Assembly (NCBI GenBank): GCA_018826295.1
Contig: JAHJZX010000047.1
Span: 1 to 64,000 of the forward strand
DNA: 64,000 nucleotides
Source of the DNA: Gammaproteobacteria bacterium
GTDB taxonomy: Bacteria > Pseudomonadota > Gammaproteobacteria > Enterobacterales > Alteromonadaceae
Direction: 5' to 3'
Below, piece by piece: positions 16,536-26,245 of the stretch. The number at the start of each line of letters is the position of its first letter. The stretch's first letter is position 1. Position numbers and translations under genes: made by a program. The notes beneath the pieces are model-generated. The model saw nothing but the letters and a program-made list of their open reading frames with translations. It ran no database searches and was not told where the DNA came from.

Positions 16536-16712
16536 GTTGAAATTCCTTAATAATACATCAGCAAAACGTTTGCAGATGTTACTGATAACACTACTGTTTT
16601 CCAAATCAAATCGCAAGATGCTAAAGCAGGGTTATTTACTGCCTAAAAGTTTAAAGCCTGCCTATACTGACATAACCTGTTTCTGCCTGCGCACGGCTGC
16701 AGTGATGTTGAT

Positions 16713-17546
16713 ATGATGCAACCTTACTTGCTTTGTTGCTACATAGTGCTGCTTAGTAGCTTTAATAATATAAAAGCCGAACCGGTTATCATTGTTGATG
16801 CCGTAGCATTATTACAAGCACCGACCGGCAACGAAGCGCAAATTTTGCATCAGTTGCTGGCAGCTTACCCGGCGCAGTACAGCATTACCGACATCAGCCG
16901 TAACCGCGCGCGGGAATGGGTTAAAACCGCCGAAAATGCCTGTATACCCTGGCTGAAAAAAACCGCCGCCCGCGAGCAGGATTTCCTGTTCAGCTTACCT
17001 TATATGGTAGAAGATGCGCTGCAATTGGTAGTGCCGGCAGATTCCAGGTGGCACAGTACGTTGCAGACCTTACAGCAGCATAATCCGCAAATATCCCTGC
17101 TGCAGATCCTCAGCCTTAAGCCTGGCCCGGTAATTGGCATTGAAATTAACCGTAGCTATGGCGAGACTCTGGATCGGCTGTTGTCGCAACGCCAGAGCAG
17201 TTGGTCTATTTATACCCGCACCACGTCAAGCAACGAAACCGGCAGTATGCTGCCTATGCTACAACGCGGTTTTATCGATGCCACACTGGAATATCGCAAA
17301 GTGGCGCAGCGTACAGACAGCAGCCTGCACTTTTACTCACTGCTTGAAGCCGAACCGGTTAATCTGGTGCATTTTGCCTGCTCTAAAGGCGAGCGAGGCC
17401 AGCAAGTGGTCAATTTACTTAATCAGGTAATACTCAGCAAAAGCCAGCAGCCAGATTATCAGCAACTGGTGTTGCAAGGCATAAAAGGGGCAAACCAACA
17501 GCTTGCTCTGCAAATCTGGTTAAAAGCGTTAACAACTGTACCTTAA
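16713..17546 (+). CDS. Periplasmic solute-binding-like protein (TIGR02285-like)
   Basis: A 277-aa protein with a signal peptide (LLCCYIVLLSSFNNIKA, mature EPVIIVD). The layout is that of a type 2 periplasmic binding fold: an N-terminal lobe with ISRNRAREWVKTAENACIPWLKKT, a crossover at about residues 125-155, and a second lobe with MLPMLQRGFIDATLEYRKVA. The N-terminal CIPWLKK segment recalls the TIGR02285 group of putative substrate-binding proteins found in Alteromonadales and Pseudomonas. No permease or ATPase gene is adjacent, so it is more likely an orphan sensor or scavenging protein than part of an ABC importer. The next gene, 60 bp downstream, encodes another solute-binding-like protein. 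Confidence 0.65.
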   Translation: MMQPYLLCCYIVLLSSFNNIKAEPVIIVDAVALLQAPTGNEAQILHQLLAAYPAQYSITDISRNRAREWVKTAENACIPWLKKTAAREQDFLFSLPYMVEDALQLVVPADSRWHSTLQTLQQHNPQISLLQILSLKPGPVIGIEINRSYGETLDRLLSQRQSSWSIYTRTTSSNETGSMLPMLQRGFIDATLEYRKVAQRTDSSLHFYSLLEAEPVNLVHFACSKGERGQQVVNLLNQVILSKSQQPDYQQLVLQGIKGANQQLALQIWLKALTTVP

Positions 17547-17606
17547 AAGCCGCTAGCCAATGGGCACCAGCTAAGGTAAAACTATATTATTCTCACTTGA
17601 TCCCGG

Positions 17607-18449
17607 ATGACTTACCTTGCCCGATGCAGCAGCAATGCCGGTATGCCTCCGATGCATGTAGCCCGGTTACTGCGTCTATTGCTGTATGTAGTGCTAGTGC
17701 TGTCACTTGGCACTGGCTACGCAGCAGTAGCGCAGACAGAACAAGCCGGCAGTTTACCGGAGCTGCAACTTAGCGCCGGCGAATGGCCGCCCTTTCTGAG
17801 TGAGCATTTGCCGCATCAGGGCGTAGTAGCGCATTTAATCCGCGATATTTTTGCCGCTGCCGGTTATAAGGTAACGTTTAACTTTTTGCCCTGGGCCCGC
17901 GCGTACCACGATACTGCAAACGGCAAATATGCGGCTACTGCCGTATGGATGCTGGCTGAAGAGCGCACCAAAGAATTTCTTTACAGTGAACCGGTGCTAA
18001 GCGAGCAGTTTGTGTTTTTTCATTTGAAGCAGCGTCGTTTTGACTGGCAGCAACTTACCGATTTGCGCGGCTTATTGCTTGGCGGCGGCCTCGGTTACAG
18101 CTACGGACCGGCCTTTGACCAAGCACTGGAAGACAAAGTATTTAAAATGTCGCGCGTCGGCAGTACCGAACAAAACTTCCGCCGCCTGGCCGCCGGGCGC
18201 ATTGATGTGTTCGCCGAAGAGATCAGTGTTGGCTACTACACGTTAAACCATCAGTTACCACAACTGGCCGCTGAGATAAGCCACCATCCCAGGCCACTGC
18301 TTATTAATCAGAGCTTTTTACTGTTTCCGCAAAATGCTGCTGGCAGTGCCCAGTTGTTACAGCTGTTTAACCAGCATTTGCAGCAGTTTAAGCAAAGCGG
18401 CAGTTATCAACGTTACTTTGACCGCCTGGCAGAGGGCGGTTACCAGTAA
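17607..18449 (+). CDS. Periplasmic substrate-binding protein (SBP_bac_3-like)
   Basis: A 280-aa protein. The N-terminus is preceded by about 15 residues before MHVARLLRLLLYVVLVLSLG, so translation may really start at ATG 17652; neither start has a clear ribosome-binding site. The mature protein opens with LQLSAGEWPPFLSEHLPHQG and VAHLIRDIFAAAGYKVTFNFLPWARA. This is the pattern of the amino-acid-type (family 3) periplasmic binding proteins and of the bacterial orphan group near chemoreceptor or GGDEF genes. RVGSTEQNFRRLAAGRIDVFAEE is the second-lobe hallmark. The ligand is unknown and no transporter genes are nearby. Confidence 0.8.
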   Translation: MTYLARCSSNAGMPPMHVARLLRLLLYVVLVLSLGTGYAAVAQTEQAGSLPELQLSAGEWPPFLSEHLPHQGVVAHLIRDIFAAAGYKVTFNFLPWARAYHDTANGKYAATAVWMLAEERTKEFLYSEPVLSEQFVFFHLKQRRFDWQQLTDLRGLLLGGGLGYSYGPAFDQALEDKVFKMSRVGSTEQNFRRLAAGRIDVFAEEISVGYYTLNHQLPQLAAEISHHPRPLLINQSFLLFPQNAAGSAQLLQLFNQHLQQFKQSGSYQRYFDRLAEGGYQ

Positions 18450-18453
18450 TGGT

Positions 18454-19146
18454 TTAATCACCCGGCTGTGACAACAACCCGGCCAGCCCCAATTTATACA
18501 ACTTACCCACTTTTACCGGCTGGCCCCCCGCCAGCCGCAGCTGATCACTGTCTTGTGCGATAATTTTGTTTTTATTCACCACATAAGATTTATGTACCTG
18601 CACAAACTGTTGTGCCGGCAATTGCTGCAACAGGCGTTTCAACGTACTGCTGACCAAGGTTACCTGCTGCCCCTGCCAGACTTTGACATAGTTGCCGTAG
18701 GCCTCCAGCAGCTCGATGTCATTGAACAAAAACCGACGTTTTTCGCGGTCAACTTTTAACACGATATAGGGTTCCATAATTGGCGTCTGGGTCGCAAGAC
18801 GCCGCTGTACTTTGCTGATGGCATCTAACAAGCGTGCCCGGCTGACCGGTTTCACCAGGTAATCCACCACATCCAGTTCAAAGCCTTCTATGGCGAATTC
18901 TTTGTAGGCGCTGATCAGGATCACCGCCGGCCGGTTATGCAGCACTTTTAGCAGTTCAATACCGCTAAGCGCCGGCATATTGATATCCAGCAGCAATAAA
19001 TCAACGGGCTGCTGTGCCAGAACGCGCAGCGCCTGCGTGGCGTTGTAGCAGCTGCCCAGCAGCGTAATATCGGCATTGTCCTGCAAATGATGCTGCAGCA
19101 CCTGATGCGCCAGCGGCTCATCATCGATAATCAAGGTTTTTAGCAC
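18454..19146 (-). CDS. LytTR-family response regulator
   Basis: A 230-aa protein. A receiver domain (residues 1-120) has the acidic pocket IIDDEP (Asp8, Asp9), the phosphoacceptor Asp54 in LLLDINMP, a Ser/Thr at ILISAY and the Lys in DYLVKPVS. A LytTR DNA-binding domain follows at about 128-228 (IVLKVDREKRRFLFNDIELLEAYGNYVKVW, then FVQVHKSYVVNKNKI). It is the regulator partner of the kinase gene immediately upstream, whose stop lies 7 bp inside this gene. The pair is divergent from an ABC transporter/M1 peptidase operon, the likely target because LytTR regulators often control adjacent genes. Confidence 0.93.
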   Translation of the reverse strand: MLKTLIIDDEPLAHQVLQHHLQDNADITLLGSCYNATQALRVLAQQPVDLLLLDINMPALSGIELLKVLHNRPAVILISAYKEFAIEGFELDVVDYLVKPVSRARLLDAISKVQRRLATQTPIMEPYIVLKVDREKRRFLFNDIELLEAYGNYVKVWQGQQVTLVSSTLKRLLQQLPAQQFVQVHKSYVVNKNKIIAQDSDQLRLAGGQPVKVGKLYKLGLAGLLSQPGD

Positions 19147-20651
19147 GGCTCCAGTTCCAGTGTCAGCTCAACGCACCAGTTGCCTGCCTGCCGCGTCGTA
19201 CTAAAGTGGTGTTTACCGGCGTACAGCAAGCTCAAACGGCGGCGTAAGTTATCCAGCCCGACCCCGGCAGTGCTTTTGTTTAGGCCATCGGGTACAGAGT
19301 TGCTGCAGTGCATATGCAGCCAGCCATGTTCTACCGTCAGTTTTAGCACCACATGGCAGCCCGACTGGCTGGGTTCTACGCCGTGCTTAAAAGCATTTTC
19401 CAGCACGATTATCAGCAGCAAGGGCGCGATTTGCCAACGTTCGGCGTGCTCAGGCCAGGTCAGCGACAGCTGGCATTTATCGGCGCTGCGAATGCTTTGC
19501 AAGGCGAGAAAATCCTGCAAGTACTGTACTTCCTGTGCCAGGGTCACACGCGGCGCTTGGCCGTCGTACACGGTATAACGCAGCAAATTCGCCAGTTGCA
19601 TAACCATATTGGGCGCCTGAGCCGAATTCGCCAGCGTCAGCGCATATAAGTTATTTAGCGTATTAAATAAGAAATGCGGGTTTACCTGCTGCTGCAACAG
19701 CTGCAGTTCGGTGGCACTGTGCCGCTGCGCCACTTCTGCCAGTGCAGTTTCTTGCTGCTGGCGTTCAAATGCCAGGATCACCGGTGCGCTGAGCAACAAC
19801 ACAACGAAGCAAAAGCGGTAATTGTCCGACGCAAAAATATTGTGATCCTGTGACGGCAAAAAGGTGAACTCGGCAATGTTCATTGGCAGGGCCAGCACCA
19901 GCGACGCCAATAGTGGTGTAAGTACAATAATGCTGATAAGACAACCGGCGACATAGGCAAACACGCCAGTGCGAGCCAATAACTTGCAGATAAGCCAGTA
20001 GCGGTTGACCCAACACAGCAGCAATACAGTGCTGCCGATAAGCAGAAACTGCCAAAGATACATTAAAAACATACCGAAGTTGACGATCACGCTTTCGCTG
20101 TTAATTACCGCCTTAATCGGTTGATTGCGCACCGGATCCTCCGTAGAGGCAAAGATACCGGCCCACAGCACCGCCCAAATCAGCATTAATAACAGCAGCA
20201 CCGCATCCAGTGAAAACAACTTTGAGAATAGCTGAGAACGCGCAGTAGCCGAGCGACGAGCCAGCGCACGGCTCAGCCCGTAACCGGCACTGCCGCATAA
20301 CAACAATAACCAGCCCTGCCCGGAAAACAGACTCCAGCCGGCAAAAGATGGCACAGCGTCAGCCAGGCTAAACAGCAGTACCGGATAGGCTAAAAAGCCT
20401 GCCACCCAGATTAGCGCTGCCTTGCCGTTATTGCTGCCGGCGTAACGGCAGCTGACATAGTGCGCCAGCAGCAGCGGGGCGCTTTCCAGCAGCAACTGCA
20501 GCCAGATCAGCCAATATACCGCAGTACTTTGGCTGTGCAGCGAAAAGTGCCGGATAGCGGCTTCCAGCAGCAACGCCGCCAGCAGTGGCAGCTGGTTGTC
20601 GATAATCGGGGTAAATTTGGATTTGGCTCTGCTAAAGGCCGCAGTATACAT
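19140..20651 (-). CDS. LytS/YehU-type sensor histidine kinase
   Basis: A 503-aa membrane kinase. Roughly eight hydrophobic segments fill residues about 20-300. Then comes the PF06580-type phosphoacceptor region (QQVNPHFLFNTLNNLYALTL, with His about 324) and a HATPase domain (IVLENAFKHGVEP for the N-box, GVGLDNLRRRL for the G-box) ending near residue 500. It should autophosphorylate on His and pass the phosphate to the LytTR regulator encoded directly downstream, with which it overlaps by 7 bp. The signal is unknown; the large membrane part and the neighbouring export-type ABC system suggest sensing of envelope stress or a peptide. Confidence 0.9.
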   Translation of the reverse strand: MYTAAFSRAKSKFTPIIDNQLPLLAALLLEAAIRHFSLHSQSTAVYWLIWLQLLLESAPLLLAHYVSCRYAGSNNGKAALIWVAGFLAYPVLLFSLADAVPSFAGWSLFSGQGWLLLLCGSAGYGLSRALARRSATARSQLFSKLFSLDAVLLLLMLIWAVLWAGIFASTEDPVRNQPIKAVINSESVIVNFGMFLMYLWQFLLIGSTVLLLCWVNRYWLICKLLARTGVFAYVAGCLISIIVLTPLLASLVLALPMNIAEFTFLPSQDHNIFASDNYRFCFVVLLLSAPVILAFERQQQETALAEVAQRHSATELQLLQQQVNPHFLFNTLNNLYALTLANSAQAPNMVMQLANLLRYTVYDGQAPRVTLAQEVQYLQDFLALQSIRSADKCQLSLTWPEHAERWQIAPLLLIIVLENAFKHGVEPSQSGCHVVLKLTVEHGWLHMHCSNSVPDGLNKSTAGVGLDNLRRRLSLLYAGKHHFSTTRQAGNWCVELTLELEPC

Positions 20652-20729
20652 GATGTCGTCCCGTTCATTTTTGCCAAGCGTGGCGGATCTGCCGGCAGAC
20701 GTCAGCCAAATAATGACGAAATTAGCCTT

Positions 20730-20747
20730 TTTACTGATAAAAGTAAA
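20730..20747. promoter_or_regulatory. Inverted repeat in the divergent region between kinase and ABC genes
   Basis: TTTACT and AGTAAA flank a six-base A/T-rich spacer, forming a perfect 18-bp dyad. It lies 78 bp from the kinase start and 123 bp from the ABC start in the 219-bp intergenic region. It may be an operator, or merely part of a divergent promoter; a LytTR site, usually a direct repeat, was not identified with confidence. Confidence 0.35.
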
Positions 20748-20870
20748 TTTGCCCGCCCTGTTAAGCCGTTAACGTCTTTTATCATCTTAATCAGTCAGTT
20801 TGTCATAGCTTAATTGTCACAACACGCTGTTCGGCCTAGCCTGAAGCAACATTTTTTGCAGGAGGGCTAT

Positions 20871-21770
20871 ATGCTTAACATCAAACAACTTTCAGTAACC
20901 TACGCCGATGGCACTAAGGCACTGCAGGATATCAACCTGCAGTTACCGGCCGGCATGGTGGGTTTACTGGGCCCGAACGGCGCAGGTAAGTCGACCCTGA
21001 TGCGCAGCCTGGCCACGTTACAACAGCCCGATAGCGGCCAGATTAGTTTTGATGGCCTGGATGTTATTGCAAAACCAGATAGCCTGCGCCAACAGCTGGG
21101 TTACCTGCCGCAGTATTTCGGCGTCTATCCGCATATGAGCTGCATTGCCCTGCTGCGGCATATGGCGGTGTTAAAGGGTATCCATAACAAGACTGAGCAA
21201 CAGCAACAGATAGACCGCCTGCTTGAATTAACCAACCTTAGCAGCGTTGCCAAAAAGCCGGTAGCCAGTTTTTCCGGCGGCATGCGCCAGCGCTTTGGCA
21301 TTGCCCAGGCCTTGTTGGGCGACCCAAAGCTGCTGATTATGGATGAACCTACAGCCGGGCTGGACCCGGCAGAGCGCGAACGGCTGCACGCCTTGCTGGT
21401 CAGTATCAGCCAGCAGAAGCTTATTTTGTTATCGACCCATATTGTCGAAGACATTGAGAATTTGTGCCCCTATGTCGCGCTGATTAATCAGGGCCGGATT
21501 GTCGAAAGCGGTGCCGTGCAAAGCCTGATAGCACCACTACAAGGCCGGGTTTGGCAAACTGCCAGCGCACCTGATAACACCGGTAAGATATTAAGCGCGA
21601 GCTATCGTTACGGTTTACCAGTGTACCGCCAGCTAAGCGAGCGCCAACCCTGTGCCGATGCCGTCGCGGTAAACGCCACATTGCAAGACCGCTACTTTTT
21701 TGAACTCAACCAGACGGCTAGAAACACCGCCGGTCAAAACGGCAAGGCGGTTGCTGATGCAGCTGCTTAA
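20871..21770 (+). CDS. ABC transporter ATP-binding subunit
   Basis: A 299-aa protein from ATG 20871, which has a strong AGGAGG site; the upstream open frame is rejected. The ABC ATPase domain carries Walker A GPNGAGKST (about residues 37-45), the Q-loop YLPQYFGVYP, the signature FSGGMRQRFG (about 137), and Walker B LLIMDEPTAGLDP, followed by the H-loop LLSTHIVED. This is the CcmA/drug-exporter type. The C-terminal 80 residues form a partner-specific extension. It overlaps the start of the permease-peptidase gene by 14 bp, so the two proteins are expected to form one complex. Confidence 0.95.
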   Translation: MLNIKQLSVTYADGTKALQDINLQLPAGMVGLLGPNGAGKSTLMRSLATLQQPDSGQISFDGLDVIAKPDSLRQQLGYLPQYFGVYPHMSCIALLRHMAVLKGIHNKTEQQQQIDRLLELTNLSSVAKKPVASFSGGMRQRFGIAQALLGDPKLLIMDEPTAGLDPAERERLHALLVSISQQKLILLSTHIVEDIENLCPYVALINQGRIVESGAVQSLIAPLQGRVWQTASAPDNTGKILSASYRYGLPVYRQLSERQPCADAVAVNATLQDRYFFELNQTARNTAGQNGKAVADAAA

Positions 21771-24700
21771 CTTCATTGCCCGGCTAAACTTCAACGTCCT
21801 GCTTAACTTCATCACCCTGCTAAGCAATGAGCGGCGTTATCTGCAGCGCCAGCCGTTGCTGTGGCTGGCAGTAGTGCTTATTCCGCTGGCGGCCGTTATT
21901 TTCGCCACCGGCATTGGCGGTATCGATGACCTGGCGGATAAACGCCTGCAGGCGCTGCATATGACCTTGCTGATGTTTTACCTGCCGCTGCTGTGTGGTG
22001 CTATGGCGCCGCTGCTGCTACTTCGCGATCACAACCATGATATGACAGAGCTGGTCGGCAGCGCGCCGCTACCGTTATCACAACGCCTGCTGGCGCGCTC
22101 AGGCATGTTGTTTTTGCTGTGCGCTGCTTTGATGCTGACGGGCTTTAGTATTATCTGCTACCAGCTTAGCCAGCAGTTTGGTTTTCAGCCTGAGCTGCTG
22201 TGGCTAACGCTGTGGAATTTTAGTTTTATGGCACTGCCGGCCTGCGCCTTTTATGCTGCGCTGGCGGCCTGTATTGCACAGCGCTTTGCCAGTAATGCCG
22301 TGCTGTATGCCGTATTTGCCGCAATGTGGCTGTTGTATCTGTTTTTGGCCAGTATCAATGGCGCGCCTATGCTGGCCGGCAGCAGTATTTACAGCAGCGG
22401 GCTATTTAACAGCCTGCGTCTGCTCGACCCTTTTGGCAACACTGCACTGGTGGCGCTATATCAGCACACTGTGCCTCAGCTGTACGGTGATGGGCTGTTT
22501 TACCTGAACCGGCTGCTGTATTGCCTGCTAAGCGCCGGCCTGTTTTACCTGAGCTTAGCGCTAAAACCCTATCAGCCCAGCAGCAAACCACTGTCAGCGC
22601 AACCAGATAACACGCCGCCCGCTACCCAAGCTGCACTGCACTATCAGGCAGTAACACCGCAGGCTAAAGGCGTACTGCAGCTGTGGCAACTGTGCTGTGA
22701 AGCCTTGCAGGCTGTGCTTAGGCAGCGGCTAAACCAGCTTATACTAATCGGCTGGACCTTATTGCTGGCAACCGAAGTGTTATCAGGCATCGACTACGCC
22801 GAGCCGCTGGCCGTGCTGCAGCCAACCAGCCTGGATGCGCTAAATCGCATCGCCTACGATGTGCTGCCGTTTCTTGGCAGCCTGCTCACCTTGCTGTGGA
22901 GTTACCAGCTTTGCTGGCGCAACAAGCACGCCGCCATGGCCGAGCTGATTGCCGCCAGCCCGGTGCGCTCAGCCTTGCTGCTGGCCAGTCAGGTTATCGC
23001 CTTAGTGCTGCTGGTGTTGCTGCTTATTATGCTAAGCGCTATCGCCGGCCTTATTGCGGAATGGCTGGCCGACAGCCAAATCCAGCTTCGCTGGTATCCG
23101 GCCGTACTTGGCAAAGTGGCCTTAGCGTTAAGCCTGCTGGGCGCACTGTTTTGCCTGTTTCATGCCTTATGCCGCTCGCCGCTGCCGGCCGTCAGCTGCT
23201 GTATTACCGCCTTGCTAGTGAAATACACCCCGCTGAGCGGCAAGTTAGGCCTAACCCATCCCCTGTGGAATATTGCCGGCTCGCCGCTGCAAGAGGCCGA
23301 TGCGTTCTGGGGCTTTGAACAAAGCCTGTCGGTATTCTGGCCCTTTATGACATTTTGGTTAGTGCTAACCTTTAGCCTGCTATGGCTGGCCGCACACTGG
23401 TCGCACCGTAGCGGCGGTTTTAGCAACAGCAATCGTGGCACACTGGATCTCAGCAGCAGTGCACTGTTGCTATTGGCCGCTATTAGCGGCGTGCTGTTAC
23501 ACCTGAATATCAGCACTGAGCGGCCGTTAATGAGTTCAGATCTGCGCCAGCAGTGGCGCGTCAGTTACGAGCAGCGTTACGCCAGCTGGGCTGACAAAGC
23601 GCAGCCGACACTCAGCCATATAGACGCAGCCGTCGATATTTACCCGCAGCAAGGCGTAGCGATACTGGCGTTAGATTACCGCTTAATAAACAACACTACA
23701 GCGGCGGTTAGCGAGTTATTGGTGGGTAACTATTCCGCCACAGCAATCACAGATATCAGTGTCAATGTCGCGCACCGCGTTACAGCCGATGCCGAACTTG
23801 GCCAATTTATCCTGACGCTGACTGAGCCATTAGCACCGGGCGATAGCCTGCAACTGCAGAGTAAACTAACTTTTAAGCAGCCACGCTTTTGGCCAGCGGT
23901 ACTGCCGCAGTTTGTTAAACCTTCGCTCAGTTACATTCGTGGCATGCCACTGCTGCCGACCGTTGGTTTTCAGCAGGAGTATCAGCTGCGCGATACTACT
24001 GTTCGCGCTAAATATGGCCTGGCGCCATTGGATCTGCCTGCGCCGTCGCAGCTGTTTGCCAGCGCAGATGGCCACGGGCATCGCCACCCGGCGGCAAAAG
24101 CGCAATACGATTGGGTGACGCTGCACTCAGTCATGTCGACGGATATTGGTCAGACACCGCTGACGCAGGGCGAGCAGCTTAGACAGTGGCAACAAGATGG
24201 CCGCCAATACGCCGAATACCAGACCAGAACGCCCATCCGCAATGCCTTGGCCTGGTTTTCAGTTGCTGGCAATACGCTTAGCCGGCAACATGCTGATACC
24301 ACGCTTACAGTCTACAGCCCGCAGCTAAATGCCGCCGCCGGGCTCAATATGCAGGCGATGCAGGACACACTGTCCTGGATGCAGCAACATATAACGCCCT
24401 ATCGCGCCAAACAGCTCAGCCTGATAGCCATGCCCGATATTGGCGCTACCGGCTATGCCCTGCCACAGCTGATGCTGATTAACTACACCGTCGGCTTTCG
24501 CGCTAAACCCGCGCCAGATGCCGGCTTTGATCAGCGCTACCGCCGCGCAGTGCATGAAACTGCGCACCAATGGTTTGGCCACGATATTGGCAATGGCGTA
24601 ACAGCCGACAGCGCGTTTTTAGTCGAGTCGCTGGCAAAATATATCGAGCTGGTATTAATAGAGCAGCGCTATGGCGTCGATGCCATGCAAGCGCTGGTCG

Positions 24701-25023
24701 ACTATGAGCGCAAGCGCTTTGCCCAAGGGGTGCGGCGTAATGTCAGCCAGGTTAGCAGCATGGTGGATGCAACCGACCCTGCGGATCTGTACTCACGTGC
24801 CACCCTGGTGTTTGCCATCCTGCGTCAACAGCTGGGCGACGAGCTTATCTGCCAGGCGCTGCGTCAGCTGTGGCAGCATCATGCTTACCCCAACACACCA
24901 GCCACCTCAATGGATTTTGTCCGCGCCCTGCAAGTTGCTGCGCCGGCGCAGCAACAGCTGATTAATGATCTGCTGTTAGGTACTGATTTGAGCGTGCTGT
25001 TACAGGGCAATCAAGAGGACTAA
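21757..25023 (+). CDS. ABC-type permease fused to M1-family (aminopeptidase N-like) peptidase domain
   Basis: A 1088-aa protein. ATG 21757 has AAGGCGG seven bases upstream; the frame opens 57 bases earlier. About 12 hydrophobic segments in two blocks (residues about 25-270 and 310-620) form the permease, with a half-repeat split by a soluble loop. The remaining 470 residues form an extracytoplasmic M1-like peptidase. The zinc motif is RRAVHETAHQWFGHD (HExxH, about residue 931), followed 18 residues later by the third ligand Glu in LVESLAKYIE. The family's GxMEN motif is not obvious, so substrate specificity may differ. ABC permease/M1 fusions with adjacent ATPase occur in many gammaproteobacteria and Bacteroidetes, probably exporting and trimming peptides; their role is unproven. 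Confidence 0.87.
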   Translation: MQLLNFIARLNFNVLLNFITLLSNERRYLQRQPLLWLAVVLIPLAAVIFATGIGGIDDLADKRLQALHMTLLMFYLPLLCGAMAPLLLLRDHNHDMTELVGSAPLPLSQRLLARSGMLFLLCAALMLTGFSIICYQLSQQFGFQPELLWLTLWNFSFMALPACAFYAALAACIAQRFASNAVLYAVFAAMWLLYLFLASINGAPMLAGSSIYSSGLFNSLRLLDPFGNTALVALYQHTVPQLYGDGLFYLNRLLYCLLSAGLFYLSLALKPYQPSSKPLSAQPDNTPPATQAALHYQAVTPQAKGVLQLWQLCCEALQAVLRQRLNQLILIGWTLLLATEVLSGIDYAEPLAVLQPTSLDALNRIAYDVLPFLGSLLTLLWSYQLCWRNKHAAMAELIAASPVRSALLLASQVIALVLLVLLLIMLSAIAGLIAEWLADSQIQLRWYPAVLGKVALALSLLGALFCLFHALCRSPLPAVSCCITALLVKYTPLSGKLGLTHPLWNIAGSPLQEADAFWGFEQSLSVFWPFMTFWLVLTFSLLWLAAHWSHRSGGFSNSNRGTLDLSSSALLLLAAISGVLLHLNISTERPLMSSDLRQQWRVSYEQRYASWADKAQPTLSHIDAAVDIYPQQGVAILALDYRLINNTTAAVSELLVGNYSATAITDISVNVAHRVTADAELGQFILTLTEPLAPGDSLQLQSKLTFKQPRFWPAVLPQFVKPSLSYIRGMPLLPTVGFQQEYQLRDTTVRAKYGLAPLDLPAPSQLFASADGHGHRHPAAKAQYDWVTLHSVMSTDIGQTPLTQGEQLRQWQQDGRQYAEYQTRTPIRNALAWFSVAGNTLSRQHADTTLTVYSPQLNAAAGLNMQAMQDTLSWMQQHITPYRAKQLSLIAMPDIGATGYALPQLMLINYTVGFRAKPAPDAGFDQRYRRAVHETAHQWFGHDIGNGVTADSAFLVESLAKYIELVLIEQRYGVDAMQALVDYERKRFAQGVRRNVSQVSSMVDATDPADLYSRATLVFAILRQQLGDELICQALRQLWQHHAYPNTPATSMDFVRALQVAAPAQQQLINDLLLGTDLSVLLQGNQED

Positions 25024-25125
25024 TCATCACGCCAATCACACCTTGATACAAATAGGCACTTTGCTGCCTCAAACAACAAGTTATGCTAAAGCTAATTTAA
25101 CGGGTAACTAAGCGACGGGATCTTT

Positions 25126-25812
25126 ATGTCAGTACAAGCCTTTAATCAAACTCTTATTCGCAGCGGTGGCATTGCCGCCATAGGCATGGCGCTGTGCTAT
25201 ATCAGTGTGGCGGTTATTTTCTTTGGTCTGTTAGCGGTACCAGCGGGGCTGGATAGCCTGGGACGGCTGCAGTTTTTCTTACAGCAGGAATACCTGTTGG
25301 TCGCCATCGGTTGGGGCATTGGTTATTTACTATTTGCTGTGCTGTTGGCTATTTTGCTACAAGCATTGCGCCAGGTAATGCCGCCAAACCAGTCAGTCTT
25401 CGCAGCGTTAGCCGAGCGCTTTGGCAATGTCTGGCTGGTGCTGATGATGGCATCAGGCATGGTGGCCCTGGTTAGCATGGAAATGACGTTACGCCTGCTC
25501 GACAGCAGCACCGAGCAGGCGCTGGCGCTGTATAACACCGGCAACCTGCTTACCAATGCACTGGGTGGTGGCATTGAGCTGGTCGGCGGCTTGTGGGTTA
25601 TGCTGCTCAGCATCGCCGGGCTTCAGCAACATAGTTTAACCAAAGCACTGCATCTGCTGGGACTGGTCGTAGGTAGCTTAGGCATTCTCACCGTTTTGCA
25701 CACTGTGCCCTATCTGAAAGACGCTTTCGGTATTACCCAGTTAATCTGGTTTATCTGGTTGGGTATAACCTTATTGCGCGCCAATACCGGCGACGCCAGT
25801 CTAGCCCAGTAA
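25126..25812 (+). CDS. Multi-pass membrane protein (DUF4386-like)
   Basis: A 228-aa protein with six hydrophobic segments (about residues 16-40, 58-82, 100-120, 140-160, 175-195 and 205-222). The overall pattern of short loops and repeated GG and LL motifs recalls DUF4386-type membrane proteins, but the resemblance is weak. No catalytic residues are recognised. It matters mainly because a decayed, internally deleted second copy lies 1.1 kb downstream (26914-27149). It is likely transcribed alone from the 103-bp gap after the permease-peptidase gene. Confidence 0.65.
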   Translation: MSVQAFNQTLIRSGGIAAIGMALCYISVAVIFFGLLAVPAGLDSLGRLQFFLQQEYLLVAIGWGIGYLLFAVLLAILLQALRQVMPPNQSVFAALAERFGNVWLVLMMASGMVALVSMEMTLRLLDSSTEQALALYNTGNLLTNALGGGIELVGGLWVMLLSIAGLQQHSLTKALHLLGLVVGSLGILTVLHTVPYLKDAFGITQLIWFIWLGITLLRANTGDASLAQ

Positions 25813-25914
25813 ATTGACGCATCAACAGGGCCAGATCAGCCAAACCGGTTTGTTTACTTTATTGATACAGTAATTTACACTCAGGCTAAATTTAAACAGT
25901 GGCAATATCAGACA

Positions 25915-26238
25915 ATGAAACTAGTTTTACTCGCTATAATCTTCAGCCTGACTGGCTGCGCTACAGTAAAAACGCTACCAGCCAGCACCAGCCATGTAAA
26001 TATTGAGCATCATGGCAAGCGCAGCTACTGCCAAAGCATACCGCGAGTTTACAGCGGCTTTTCCTACAACCTATGCAAGCTACACGGCGAACCCAGCCGC
26101 CAGGAAAACCTTGGCGACCGTTTTAACAATGTACCGTTTTTTATTATCGATGGCGGTTTTTCTTTAGTTGCCGATACGGTGGCTTTGCCTTATACCCTGT
26201 ACACTCAAAGTAAACATGGCAATATTGACGTAAATTAA
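25915..26238 (+). CDS. YceK/YidQ-family lipoprotein
   Basis: A 107-aa protein. The N-terminus is a lipoprotein signal with lipobox (IFSLTGCATVK, cysteine at about residue 15). The remainder matches the YceK/YidQ pattern: RVYSGFSYNLCKL and NVPFFIIDGGFSLVADTVALPYTLYTQ near the C-terminus. Members are small outer-membrane or periplasmic lipoproteins of unknown role. The ribosome-binding site is weak. It is followed by a seven-base gap and a GTG-initiated membrane-protein gene, with which it probably shares a transcript. Confidence 0.85.
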   Translation: MKLVLLAIIFSLTGCATVKTLPASTSHVNIEHHGKRSYCQSIPRVYSGFSYNLCKLHGEPSRQENLGDRFNNVPFFIIDGGFSLVADTVALPYTLYTQSKHGNIDVN

Positions 26239-26245
26239 GCCTGCT

